This document shows positions 36,115 through 44,298 of a stretch of 64,000 nt of DNA, piece by piece. Numbering within the stretch: position 1 is the stretch's first letter; the number at the start of each line of letters is the position of its first letter. The notes beneath the pieces were generated by a model. It was not told where the DNA came from. It saw nothing but the letters and a program-made list of their open reading frames with translations, and made no database searches. The translations under genes and the position numbers were made by a program. The DNA is from Clostridia bacterium (GTDB lineage Bacteria > Bacillota > Clostridia > Christensenellales > CAG-917), in contig JAFZVB010000014.1 in assembly GCA_017618055.1 (NCBI GenBank), forward strand, positions 135,663-199,662. The letters run 5' to 3'.

Positions 36115-36250
36115 CACTGACTCCTCCATATATATAATCAGTAGCCATTTAATAATTATAATCTATTATTAACTATTAAAGACTCTGTCAATGTAAATTA
36201 TAAAACAATATCTTGTTTTAAGTCAATATAATATTTGTTTCACAAAACAT

Positions 36251-36281
36251 AAAAAATCCAGGGCTTTTACTTTTCCCTGGA
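36251..36281 (-). terminator. Terminator of the GGDEF gene
   Basis: TCCAGGG and CCCTGGA form a perfect seven-base stem followed by six T, starting ten bases after the stop at 36292. Confidence 0.9.
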
Positions 36282-36291
36282 TATTGTCTTT

Positions 36292-37413
36292 TTATCTTCC
36301 TGTTATATTGTATTTTTTCTTCATTTCTCGCTTGAAATTGTACATTGCTGTATCCGCCATTCCAAAGACATCTAAGTATTTTAATCCGGATTCATATATA
36401 CCGTACCCACGTGCCACAGAGAAAATCAATGTATGTCCTTCAAACTCGTCTTCTGTATATAGCATAGTGTCGTCAAATTGTTTCATTCTTTCTTCAAAGT
36501 GTTCAAAGTCTTCACCTTGTACTATTGCTATGAACTCATCTCCTCCAACGTGGAATAACTTGGATGTCTTAAAGATCTTTGGAAGTTCTTGTCCGCATTT
36601 AATAATTAAATGAGATCCATAATGATGTCCATATGTATCATTGGTATTCTTAAGATTGTTAACATCCATCATAACAACTGCAAATGGCTCTAGTGTTCCA
36701 TCTAAATATTTTTGTCCGAGTTCATCTGTTGCTTCTACATATGAACGTTCATTTAAAAGACCTGTGAGTTCGTCATAGTATGTAAGTTTTTCTAGTTTTT
36801 CTTGGGCTTTGTGTTCACTCATTGTAACTCTATAATGTCTAATTGCTATTAATTCTAGAACAATTACAAATGCAGCACTAACAACTGCATTCTCTACAGC
36901 ATATGTATTGGTATAGAATGTGGATTTATTCACTATTGTATAGATAACAATACTAAGTACAGATGCAAAGAAAGTGATACCAAAGAATCTTGGCTCTAAA
37001 ACGAATAATCCAGCTATGGTCATTAAAAGAACCATATACATCATTGGTGATATTCCAATCTTTAAATCCAAAATACATTCCAAAGTAACTAAGGCTATAA
37101 TGAAGAAAACGAAGAAATGAATATGTTGTGCAAGTTTTATACTATCTATTCTAATCTTGAGTTTATTTAGAACGAGAATGGTTATCATGGACAACCCAAA
37201 TACTAGAAGTAAGATGTAGTCTACTAAATAAATGTAGTCTTCAACTTTTCCTGCAGTGTTGTCATCAAAGTTCCAATATACTGTTGCCGCAAGAGCAAAT
37301 AGAGATATTATTATTGCAAAGGCAAGAGTAAGTCCCCAGTACTTTTCAAAGTGCTTGCCTATAATATCCATTATTCTATATTTTTCTTCTCTAGATACCT
37401 TTTCTATCTTCAT
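36292..37413 (-). CDS. Membrane GGDEF-domain protein (diguanylate cyclase-like)
   Basis: A 373-residue protein with an N-terminal region of about six membrane helices (about 30-200) and a C-terminal GGDEF domain. YYDELTGLLNERSY and the intact active-site loop HVGGDEFIAIVQG are visible, so c-di-GMP synthesis is plausible. The inhibitory RxxD site five residues before GGDEF is not present (KTSK there). No sensor domain is recognised. GAGG precedes the ATG. The window's other c-di-GMP-related gene is the degenerate EAL protein at 26885-28753. Confidence 0.88.
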   Translation of the reverse strand: MKIEKVSREEKYRIMDIIGKHFEKYWGLTLAFAIIISLFALAATVYWNFDDNTAGKVEDYIYLVDYILLLVFGLSMITILVLNKLKIRIDSIKLAQHIHFFVFFIIALVTLECILDLKIGISPMMYMVLLMTIAGLFVLEPRFFGITFFASVLSIVIYTIVNKSTFYTNTYAVENAVVSAAFVIVLELIAIRHYRVTMSEHKAQEKLEKLTYYDELTGLLNERSYVEATDELGQKYLDGTLEPFAVVMMDVNNLKNTNDTYGHHYGSHLIIKCGQELPKIFKTSKLFHVGGDEFIAIVQGEDFEHFEERMKQFDDTMLYTEDEFEGHTLIFSVARGYGIYESGLKYLDVFGMADTAMYNFKREMKKKYNITGR

Positions 37414-37482
37414 AAATTTGCCTCAATTTTTTAGATAGTAATATTTTTACACAAAATTAAAATATAAACAAGTATGTTTATA

Positions 37483-37510
37483 AAAATAAATGCCCTCAAT
37501 TAAGAGAGCA
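37483..37510 (-). terminator. Terminator of the SPFH gene
   Basis: TGCTCTC and GAGGGCA pair (one G-T) and are followed by a T-rich run, about 27 bases after the stop. Confidence 0.65.
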
Positions 37511-37537
37511 TCTATATTTAATTAAATTGGTTTTAAA

Positions 37538-38497
37538 TTATTTTGTTTCTGTTACTGTTTCTTTTAAACTTGCAAGAAGTCCTGTAACATTTCCAATTTC
37601 TGTTGGAACAACTATCTTTGTAGCCTTTCCATCTGCAACTTTCTTAAGAGCTTCAAATCCTTCAAGTGTTACATATTGTGGAATTGGCTTTGCATTGTTG
37701 ATAAGTTCAATTGCTCTTGCTTTACCTTCACCTTCTGCAATGAGTGCTGCTTTTTCTGCTTCTGCTGCCATAATTCTTGCTTGCTTTGCTGCATCTGCTG
37801 CAAGGAGTTGTGCTTCTCTATCTGCTTGTGCTCTTAAAATCTTACTTTCTTTTTCACCTTCTGCTATAAGAATTGCACTCTTCTTCTCACCTTCAGCCTT
37901 AAGAATAGATTCTCTTCTTTCACGTTCTGCTCTCATTTGTTTTTCCATTGCTTCTTGGATGTCTTTTGGAGGAAGAATGTTCTTGAGCTCTACTCTGTTA
38001 ATCTTAATACCCCAAGGATCTGTTGCTTCATCTAGAATTATTCTCATCTTGCTATTAACTGTATCTCTACTTGTTAATGTTTCATCTAATTCAAGTTCAC
38101 CAACGATGTTACGAAGTGTTGTTGCTGTTAAATTCTCAATTGCAGAAATAGGATGCTCTACACCATATGCATAAAGCTTTGGATCTGTAATTTGGAAATA
38201 AACAACTGTGTCTATTTGCATAGTAACGTTATCTTTTGTAATAACTGGTTGTGGTTTGAAATCTGCTACCTTTTCTTTTAAGCTAATTGGCTTACTTGCT
38301 TTTTCAAAGAAAGGAATAATGAGATGGAAACCAGTATTAAGTGTACGGTTGTACTTACCTAATCTTTCTACAATTATTGCATTTGCTTGTCTAACAACTT
38401 TAGCACAAGAAATAAAGATTATTGCTGCAACGAATACTAATGCTGCGATTACTATTCCTGCGATTGCTCCACCAGATAAACATAAAATACCTAACAT
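37538..38497 (-). CDS. SPFH/stomatin-like membrane protein
   Basis: A 319-residue prohibitin-fold protein. An N-terminal membrane segment (AGIVIAALVFVAAIIFI) is followed by the SPFH core (VVRQANAIIVERLGKYNRTL, GIKINRVELKNILPP) and an Ala/Glu-rich coiled coil with AEGEKKSAILIAEGEKESKI. It resembles QmcA/YbbK, proteins that scaffold membrane domains. It is one base downstream of an NfeD gene, the standard partner. Confidence 0.92.
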   Translation of the reverse strand: MLGILCLSGGAIAGIVIAALVFVAAIIFISCAKVVRQANAIIVERLGKYNRTLNTGFHLIIPFFEKASKPISLKEKVADFKPQPVITKDNVTMQIDTVVYFQITDPKLYAYGVEHPISAIENLTATTLRNIVGELELDETLTSRDTVNSKMRIILDEATDPWGIKINRVELKNILPPKDIQEAMEKQMRAERERRESILKAEGEKKSAILIAEGEKESKILRAQADREAQLLAADAAKQARIMAAEAEKAALIAEGEGKARAIELINNAKPIPQYVTLEGFEALKKVADGKATKIVVPTEIGNVTGLLASLKETVTETK

Positions 38498-38498
38498 T

Positions 38499-38972
38499 TT
38501 ACTTTACCTCCTCTATATCATTTTTATTTTCTACTTTTTCTGCAATGAGTTTATTACCCTCTATTGCAACAATTTTTACTATTTCGTCTTTTTCTAGGAC
38601 TGTTTCATCTTTGCTCTTTACAGACCAAACAACATCTCCAATCTTTGCCGAACCGAGGTTATCAAAGTCTGCACCTTCTATTAAGCGCACATACATACCA
38701 ATAATTAAATCCATATTAGTATTTGTGTTCTTGCCTTCATGTTTTTTGAGCCATTTCTTAACAAAAGGTCTAAATGCAAAGAATAAGATTACAGACAATC
38801 CTGCAAAGAGAATTATTTGTCCCCACCAAGGGAATCCTGGAATAAAGGATAATGCAAGAGTTACACCACCGGCTATTGCAAACCAGAAGGATACAAGTTG
38901 TGTCGTTGAGAATTCAACTACGAGTGCAAGTACTGTTACACCTAGCCAAACCCAAACCATGTAATTATCCAT
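38499..38972 (-). CDS. NfeD-like membrane protein
   Basis: A 157-residue short NfeD protein: three membrane segments in the first 85 residues, then the C-terminal OB fold (IGMYVRLIEGADFDNLGSAKIGDVVWSVKSKD). It works with the SPFH protein encoded just downstream, probably in organising membrane domains. AAGGAGG precedes the ATG, and an extended -10 promoter lies upstream. Confidence 0.9.
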   Translation of the reverse strand: MDNYMVWVWLGVTVLALVVEFSTTQLVSFWFAIAGGVTLALSFIPGFPWWGQIILFAGLSVILFFAFRPFVKKWLKKHEGKNTNTNMDLIIGMYVRLIEGADFDNLGSAKIGDVVWSVKSKDETVLEKDEIVKIVAIEGNKLIAEKVENKNDIEEVK

Positions 38973-39003
38973 ATTGATTCCTCCTTTTTATTCTTTGGCT
39001 AAT

Positions 39004-39032
39004 ATTATACCATATATTTCTTAAAGAAATAA
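39004..39032 (-). promoter_or_regulatory. Promoter of the NfeD-SPFH pair
   Basis: Extended -10 TGGTATAAT (TATAAT at 39004-39009) with a weak -35 TTATTT 17 bases upstream, about 35 bases before the ATG. Confidence 0.55.
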
Positions 39033-39068
39033 AGATATTTAGACGTTCAAGGTCACAAATTGTTACCT

Positions 39069-39100
39069 TGATAATTGTTGCGACAATGTCGCCACTTTTT
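39069..39100 (-). repeat. 32-base direct repeat, copy downstream of the DUF1016 gene
   Basis: Identical to 39838-39869 inside the DUF1016 gene. Read on the minus strand it encodes KVATLSQQLS, the same residues as in the gene, before a stop codon. It contains the dyad GCGACATTGTCGC. It lies 20 bases after the stop of the gene, so it may be a remnant of a second copy or a recombination footprint. Confidence 0.85.
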
Positions 39101-39120
39101 GTTTCAGTATAAATAGACTA

Positions 39121-40155
39121 TTATTTTTTATTGTCAAGTAAACCCTTAGCACGACTAATTGCCATCTTTAATTTCTTTTCTAATAAATCTTTAGGTGGTA
39201 ATTTTGTCAAATATTGAGCAACTCTTATATTCCCTTTATCTAAATCCATTAATTTAATTGTTTCATCAGATTTTTCTGCACATAGTATTAGCGCTAGTGG
39301 TGGTTCTTCACCTTTTGCCCTTTCGTTTTTATCAAGCCATTTTAAATATAATTCAACTTGACCCTTATAATCTGGTTCAAACTCTCCCAACTTTAACTCA
39401 ATCATTACTAATCGCCTTAAAGTTCTATGATAAAACAATAAATCAATGTAATAGTCTTTATTATCCAAAATGAAATGCTTCTGTCTAGCCAAAAATGCAA
39501 AATCTGTTCCCATTTCAAGAATAAACTGTTCCAGTTCAACTAATATCGCATTTTCTAAGTCTTTTTCACTAAATGTATTTTTTAAATCTAGAAAATCAAG
39601 CACATATGGATCTTTTAGGAATAAATCTATTGACATTTTCTTTTTATCATTCAATTGGACCAAATCATTTTTTATGGTCTCCTCAGGTTTTTTTGAAATT
39701 AATGTCCTTTCATAAAGCATTGATTTTTTTCTTTCTCTCAATGTTCTTACATCCCAATTTTCGTTTATACTCATTATTGTATAAAACTCTCTCTTGGTCT
39801 CATCCTTTATTGGTAATAACTCAACAAAATGCGACCATGATAATTGTTGCGACAATGTCGCCACTTTTTCAGCATTTGGAAATTCATTATAAAATTTTAT
39901 CATTCTGAATAATGTCGATTTATTAAAGCCGTTTCCATATTCGGTTTGTAATTTATTACCAATTACTTCTATGACCTTTTGGCCATATTCTGCTTTTTCA
40001 CCTCTAAGAATATTTTCTTCCAAACATTTTCCAATGGACCAATTCATTGCAATAATCTCAGAATTAACCATGATTTTGGCTCTATATTTTCTCAATTCAA
40101 TTATTTGAGATATTTGGTCATAAACATTATTAACTAGTTTTATTTCTTTATTCAT
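39121..40155 (-). CDS. DUF1016/YhcG-type PD-(D/E)xK nuclease
   Basis: The 344-residue protein matches the YhcG family. The N-terminal DUF1016 domain has NWSIGKCLEENILRGE, YGNGFNKSTLFRMIKFYNEFP and KVATLSQQLSWSHFVELLPI. The C-terminal nuclease domain has YIDLLFYHRTLRRLVMIELKLGEFEPDY, which fits the Asp ... Glu-x-Lys signature. Family members occur in defence islands and near restriction systems; this one is solitary between NfeD and recA. AAGGAG precedes the ATG, and the recA terminator lies just before it. Confidence 0.9.
   Translation of the reverse strand: MNKEIKLVNNVYDQISQIIELRKYRAKIMVNSEIIAMNWSIGKCLEENILRGEKAEYGQKVIEVIGNKLQTEYGNGFNKSTLFRMIKFYNEFPNAEKVATLSQQLSWSHFVELLPIKDETKREFYTIMSINENWDVRTLRERKKSMLYERTLISKKPEETIKNDLVQLNDKKKMSIDLFLKDPYVLDFLDLKNTFSEKDLENAILVELEQFILEMGTDFAFLARQKHFILDNKDYYIDLLFYHRTLRRLVMIELKLGEFEPDYKGQVELYLKWLDKNERAKGEEPPLALILCAEKSDETIKLMDLDKGNIRVAQYLTKLPPKDLLEKKLKMAISRAKGLLDNKK
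39838..39869 (-). repeat. 32-base direct repeat, copy inside the DUF1016 gene
   Basis: Second copy of the repeat at 39069-39100; here it encodes the start of the conserved motif VATLSQQLSWSHF. Confidence 0.85.
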
Positions 40156-40175
40156 ATTTTCTCCTTATTTTGCAT

Positions 40176-40230
40176 AAAAAAAGCTAAGGATTAAGAACGC
40201 CCTTATAAGACTAGTCCCTTTCTCCTTAGC
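40176..40230 (-). terminator. Terminator of recA
   Basis: GCTAAGGA (minus strand, 40223-40230) and TCCTTAGC (40183-40190) form a perfect eight-base stem with a 32-base loop, followed by seven T, about 28 bases after the recA stop. Confidence 0.75.
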
Positions 40231-40257
40231 CTATCCGTTGTTTCTTTACGTAATCTA

Positions 40258-41268
40258 TTAATCGTCTATATTGAATTGTCCTGGACGAATATTTGCTCTT
40301 ACTGCTTTCTCAATTTCATCTACAAGTTCTGGATTGTTCTTTAACCATTCAATGGTCTTCTCTCTTCCTTGTGCAACTCTTTCTTCATTGTAGCTGAACC
40401 AGCTTCCACTCTTTTGGATTACTCCGCATGCAACTGCCATATCTACCAAAGATCCGAGTTTGCTAATTCCTTGTCCGTAAAGGATATCAAAGGATGCTGC
40501 TTTGAATGGAGGTGCTACTTTGTTCTTAACAATCTTAACCTTAACTTTGTTACCAATTACTTCACTTCCGTCTTTGATTGCCTCACCTTTTCTGATGTCC
40601 ATTCTAATTGTTGCATAGAACTTTAATGCCTTTCCACCTGTGGTTGTCTCTGGGTTTCCATACATTACACCAACTTTATCTCTTAATTGGTTAATAAATA
40701 TAACACAACAGTTTGCTTTAGAGATAATACCTGTGATAACTCTCATCGCCTTGGACATAAGTCTTGCTTGTGTTCCTACAAGAGCATCTGACATCTCACC
40801 ATCAATTTCTGCTTGTGGTGTTAGAGCTGCAACTGAGTCTACAACAATAATGTCTATGGCACCACTTCTAACAAGCTTTTCTACGATATCTAATGCTTGT
40901 TCACCAGAGTCTGGTTGTGAAAGATATAAGTCTTCAATGTTAATGCCAAGTTGTTGTGCATATACTGGATCTAAAGCATGCTCTGCATCTATGAATGCTG
41001 CAATACCGCCAAGTTTTTGTGCTTCTGCAATACATGAAAGTGCGAGTGTGGTCTTACCACTTGATTCTGGTCCGTATATCTCAATGATTCTTCCTCTTGG
41101 TACACCACCAACTCCTAGTGCCATGTCTAGTGGTAAACAACCTGTTGGTATAACGTCTATTGGTTGAATCTCACTATTCATACGCATGATAGCTCCCTTA
41201 CCAAATTGCTTTTCAATTTGTTGAAGCGCTTGCTCTAAATTCTTTTTCTTTTCTTCAGATGATGCCAT
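40258..41268 (-). CDS. recA: Recombinase RecA
   Basis: The 336-residue strand-exchange protein has Walker [14 protein letters not shown], Walker [13 protein letters not shown], the DNA-binding loops, and [14 protein letters not shown]. The C-terminal tail is short and acidic ([10 protein letters not shown]). Its ribosome binding site GAGGAG lies in the last codons of the small upstream gene, two bases apart, so translation is probably coupled to it. No clear LexA box was found upstream. Confidence 0.97.
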   Translation of the reverse strand: MASSEEKKKNLEQALQQIEKQFGKGAIMRMNSEIQPIDVIPTGCLPLDMALGVGGVPRGRIIEIYGPESSGKTTLALSCIAEAQKLGGIAAFIDAEHALDPVYAQQLGINIEDLYLSQPDSGEQALDIVEKLVRSGAIDIIVVDSVAALTPQAEIDGEMSDALVGTQARLMSKAMRVITGIISKANCCVIFINQLRDKVGVMYGNPETTTGGKALKFYATIRMDIRKGEAIKDGSEVIGNKVKVKIVKNKVAPPFKAASFDILYGQGISKLGSLVDMAVACGVIQKSGSWFSYNEERVAQGREKTIEWLKNNPELVDEIEKAVRANIRPGQFNIDD

Positions 41269-41270
41269 TT

Positions 41271-41453
41271 TTATTTCTCCTCATTTTTATAATCTATTTT
41301 ATGTTTTTGTTTTCTACAGTATTTTTTTCTGTTTTTTTGAACTAGGTGTGGACTTCTTAGTTGACCTTGGAAATGGTCGTAGGCTCTTACTGTTACTTCG
41401 CCTTCAATTACTTGTCCAGTTCTAGTATCTTTTACTTTAACTTTACGTTTCAT
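41271..41453 (-). CDS. Small basic protein, first gene of the recA transcript
   Basis: A 60-residue reading frame of unknown family. It has a good ribosome binding site (GAGGTG, seven bases before the ATG) and ends two bases before recA, supplying recA's own ribosome binding site. The first half looks like a small beta domain ([20 protein letters not shown]); the second is basic ([13 protein letters not shown]), as in nucleic-acid-binding proteins. A TATAAT with an extended TG lies about 35 bases upstream of its ATG. It could be a real regulator or only a leader for recA translation. Confidence 0.6.
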   Translation of the reverse strand: MKRKVKVKDTRTGQVIEGEVTVRAYDHFQGQLRSPHLVQKNRKKYCRKQKHKIDYKNEEK

Positions 41454-41500
41454 TTTTATTCACCTCGTTCACTTTTCTTCATGGTTCCATTATAACATAT

Positions 41501-41533
41501 AAAAATAAAAAACGTGTCCCAAATATAGGACAC
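41501..41533 (-). terminator. Terminator of the cinA run
   Basis: GTGTCC and GGACAC form the stem, followed by six T on the minus strand, about 40 bases after the cinA stop and just before the recA promoter region. Confidence 0.75.
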
Positions 41534-41574
41534 AGATAGGTATTTTCTAAGGTGTTTTGATATTTTTTGAAAAA

Positions 41575-42282
41575 TTATAGTCTTAAAATATCGCCTTTTA
41601 GGTATCTAATTAGGAAATAAAGAGCAAGGTTTGCAACAGACTCTCTAATTGTATTTCTATCTCCTTGAAGCATTCTATCAAAGACTGTAATAAAGTCTCC
41701 AGATCCAACTCCAATATATACAAGTCCTACAGGCTTTCCTTCATCCCCAGTTGGACCAGCAAGTCCAGTTGTAGCAAGACCTATACAGTTTGGTCCTTTG
41801 CCTCTTAAAAGACCGGAAACCATTTCATATGCAGTCTCTTTAGATACTGTTCCCTTTTCTGCTAATGTTATAGAAGAAACTCCCAATCTAGACATTTTAG
41901 AGAATCTACTATAGCAAACAATTCCTTCGTAAAGGTTGTCGCTTATTCCTGGAATAGAACAAAGTTTAGAACAAATTTCGCCACCTGTTATACTCTCTGC
42001 AACAGATATAATCCTTTTATTTAGTTTTAAAAGTTCTGCCGCTAGTGCTGGAAGAGATATATCTTGAGAAGCATAAGCATAATCTTCAAATGCATTCCAA
42101 ATCTTTGTCTTAACTATTTCAAACTCAATTGGTTTTAATGTTTCAGACTTCATTTGTATCTTGCAATCTAGATTATTCTCACTAATGGCAATATCCACAC
42201 CTTCCCTGCCTGGAATGTTTTTAATAATGGCACGGACTTCTTCTTCTCTTAATCCACAAATCTTTAATAATGCTCTTTCCAT
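41575..42282 (-). CDS. cinA: Short CinA: KH-like plus nicotinamide-nucleotide amidase domain
   Basis: A 235-residue protein. Residues about 80-235 are the CinA C-terminal (PncC) domain with VAESITGGEICSKLCSIPGIS, GTVSKETAYEM and ATTGLAGPTGDEGKPVGLVYIG; PncC deamidates nicotinamide mononucleotide. The first 75 residues resemble the small KH-like domain of full-length CinA. The molybdopterin-binding-like N-terminal domain (about 170 residues) of usual Bacillota CinA is missing, and the upstream DNA is pgsA, so it was not split off nearby. It lies one base after pgsA and upstream of recA, as in Bacillus. Confidence 0.88.
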   Translation of the reverse strand: MERALLKICGLREEEVRAIIKNIPGREGVDIAISENNLDCKIQMKSETLKPIEFEIVKTKIWNAFEDYAYASQDISLPALAAELLKLNKRIISVAESITGGEICSKLCSIPGISDNLYEGIVCYSRFSKMSRLGVSSITLAEKGTVSKETAYEMVSGLLRGKGPNCIGLATTGLAGPTGDEGKPVGLVYIGVGSGDFITVFDRMLQGDRNTIRESVANLALYFLIRYLKGDILRL

Positions 42283-42283
42283 A

Positions 42284-42931
42284 TTAGTCTTCTTTCTTCT
42301 CTTCCTCGTGTTTTGGTTCTTCTTCTTTAAATACGTGTCTATTCTTTACTATATAGTTTACACCAGAATATAGAGCAAGTGCTGCGCCTATATAGAATAT
42401 TATTGTACCCGCCCATGCAAAGAAGTATGGGACATTTGGAGCTTTAACTGGAGCCATAATAAGAACTGTCATACCAACGTCTAAGAAAATTGTCTTAAAC
42501 TTTCCAAAAATGTCTGCTGCTAGTACTACGTTCTTTGCTGCTGCAACTGCTCTAAATATAGATACAACTAATTCTCTTGTTGTTATAAGCCCACCAATTA
42601 CTGCAAGGACTAAGACATCATGAGGATATAAAATATATCCTCTTTCTAGGAATCCTGCACTCCAGACCATTAGGAAAAGCATAATAATAATTACAACTTT
42701 ATCTGCAAGTGGATCTAGGAATTTTCCAAAGTCTGAAACCGTCTTTGTCTTTCTTGCTATGGCACCATCTATGAAATCAGATGCACAAAGTATTGCAAAT
42801 AGAACACAGGATGCAATTAGTAGTCCTAATTGTGCTCCCTCTATATAAAATGCGAGAATATATAATATAACTGTTGGGATAATTAGTATTACCCTTAATA
42901 ATGTTATTTTAGTTGCGAGTGTTAGTTTCAT
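42284..42931 (-). CDS. pgsA: CDP-diacylglycerol-glycerol-3-phosphate 3-phosphatidyltransferase
   Basis: A 215-residue integral membrane enzyme of phosphatidylglycerol synthesis. The CDP-alcohol phosphotransferase signature is visible as SDFIDGAIARKTKTVSDFGKFLDPLADK, with the Asp pairs that bind metal. About five or six membrane helices. The tail is charged (EEEPKHEEEKKED). It overlaps the rimO stop codon by four bases. Confidence 0.94.
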   Translation of the reverse strand: MKLTLATKITLLRVILIIPTVILYILAFYIEGAQLGLLIASCVLFAILCASDFIDGAIARKTKTVSDFGKFLDPLADKVVIIIMLFLMVWSAGFLERGYILYPHDVLVLAVIGGLITTRELVVSIFRAVAAAKNVVLAADIFGKFKTIFLDVGMTVLIMAPVKAPNVPYFFAWAGTIIFYIGAALALYSGVNYIVKNRHVFKEEEPKHEEEKKED

Positions 42932-44232
42932 TGTACTGTCCTTCCAAATAAATATGAACCTTTGTATGAAGTTATCTCCACATCATAGGTTTTTCCTTCT
43001 TCAACAAGCTCATCGGATGCAAAATAGATTACTCCGTCTATGTCTGGTGCTTGATATTCAGTTCTTCCTATGAAAGATTGTGTATCATAGTCTATACCAT
43101 CTGAAATAACCTTTATAACCTTTCCAACAAGATTCTTGTTCTTTTCTTTCATTATATTGTTTTGTATCTTTTGTATTTCTTTTAGTCTTCTCTTTGTATC
43201 TTTTGGATCACATTGCTCATATTTTGCTGCAATTGTTCCTTCTTCCTTTGAATATGCAAAGAATCCAGCATAATCTAATTGAGATTTTTCCATGAACTCT
43301 TTAAGTTCATTAAAGTCTTCTTCACACTCTCCTGGGAAACCAATAATGAATGTTGAACGGATTGTAATTCCTGCTTTCTTTAGTTTATTAACTAAAGCGT
43401 ACATCTCTTCCTTTGTATAATGCCTATTCATCTTCTTAAGAATTTGGTTAGAGGCATGTTGGAATGGGATGTCTACATAATTACAAATCTTCTTTTCATT
43501 CTTTATCTTTTCTATGAGTTCATCTGTGAAAGAATCTGGTTCTAAGTATAATAATCTAATACGTTCAAAATCCAACTTACATAAAGCGTCTAAAAGCTCT
43601 ATAAGCATTGGTTTTTTATCTTTAGATAAATCCTTGCCGTAATTGGTAACGTCTTGTGCAACGAGTATTAGCTCCTTTACGCCGTCATCTGAAAGCTTTC
43701 TTGCCTCAAGGAGCAAGTCTTCCATCTTTTCAGAACGATATCTTCCTCTTATATATGGTATTGCACAGTATGAACAGAAGTTGTCACAACCATCTGCAAT
43801 CTTCAAATATGCATAATGGGATGGAGTTGTAAGCATTCTGTGGGATATGAAAGAATCCCCTCCATTTATACATGCATACTTCTCTCCCTTTGTGATTCTA
43901 TCTACAACTTCTACGATTTTATCGTAGTCTGCTGTTCCTAAATATGCATCTACCTCTGGAATATCTTTTTTAAGGTCTTCTAAATATCTTTGTGGCATAC
44001 AACCTGTAACGATTATTTTCTTACCTTTTTCTTTATAAGAAAGAGCATTAAATATTTCTGAGATGGATTCCTTTTTTGCACTGTCTATAAAGGCACAAGT
44101 GTTGATGATTATAACATCACTTTCTTCTTCGGTTCTAGCAAAGGTATGACCTGCAGAGATTAGTCTTGAGAGCATCTTCTCTGTATCTACACGATTTTTA
44201 TCACAACCTAATGACACTACACCTATTTTCAT
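42928..44232 (-). CDS. rimO: Ribosomal protein S12 methylthiotransferase RimO
   Basis: A 434-residue radical SAM enzyme that methylthiolates an aspartate of ribosomal protein S12. The N-terminal cluster-binding domain starts KIGVVSLGCDKNRVDTE, with cysteines in NTCAFID and TGCMPQRY. The radical SAM motif is CDNFCSYCAIPYIRGRYRSE, and the C-terminus is a TRAM domain. The SLGCDKNRVD start separates it from MiaB. AAAGGG precedes the ATG. Confidence 0.94.
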   Translation of the reverse strand: MKIGVVSLGCDKNRVDTEKMLSRLISAGHTFARTEEESDVIIINTCAFIDSAKKESISEIFNALSYKEKGKKIIVTGCMPQRYLEDLKKDIPEVDAYLGTADYDKIVEVVDRITKGEKYACINGGDSFISHRMLTTPSHYAYLKIADGCDNFCSYCAIPYIRGRYRSEKMEDLLLEARKLSDDGVKELILVAQDVTNYGKDLSKDKKPMLIELLDALCKLDFERIRLLYLEPDSFTDELIEKIKNEKKICNYVDIPFQHASNQILKKMNRHYTKEEMYALVNKLKKAGITIRSTFIIGFPGECEEDFNELKEFMEKSQLDYAGFFAYSKEEGTIAAKYEQCDPKDTKRRLKEIQKIQNNIMKEKNKNLVGKVIKVISDGIDYDTQSFIGRTEYQAPDIDGVIYFASDELVEEGKTYDVEITSYKGSYLFGRTVQ

Positions 44233-44298
44233 TTTGTCCCTTTATAATATTAGTGCCCACTTTTATGTGAGCATTTTAATATTTTATATTAAATTATA

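Noticed and set aside
40640-41167. Plus-strand open frame of 175 codons
   Set aside because: Antisense shadow of recA.
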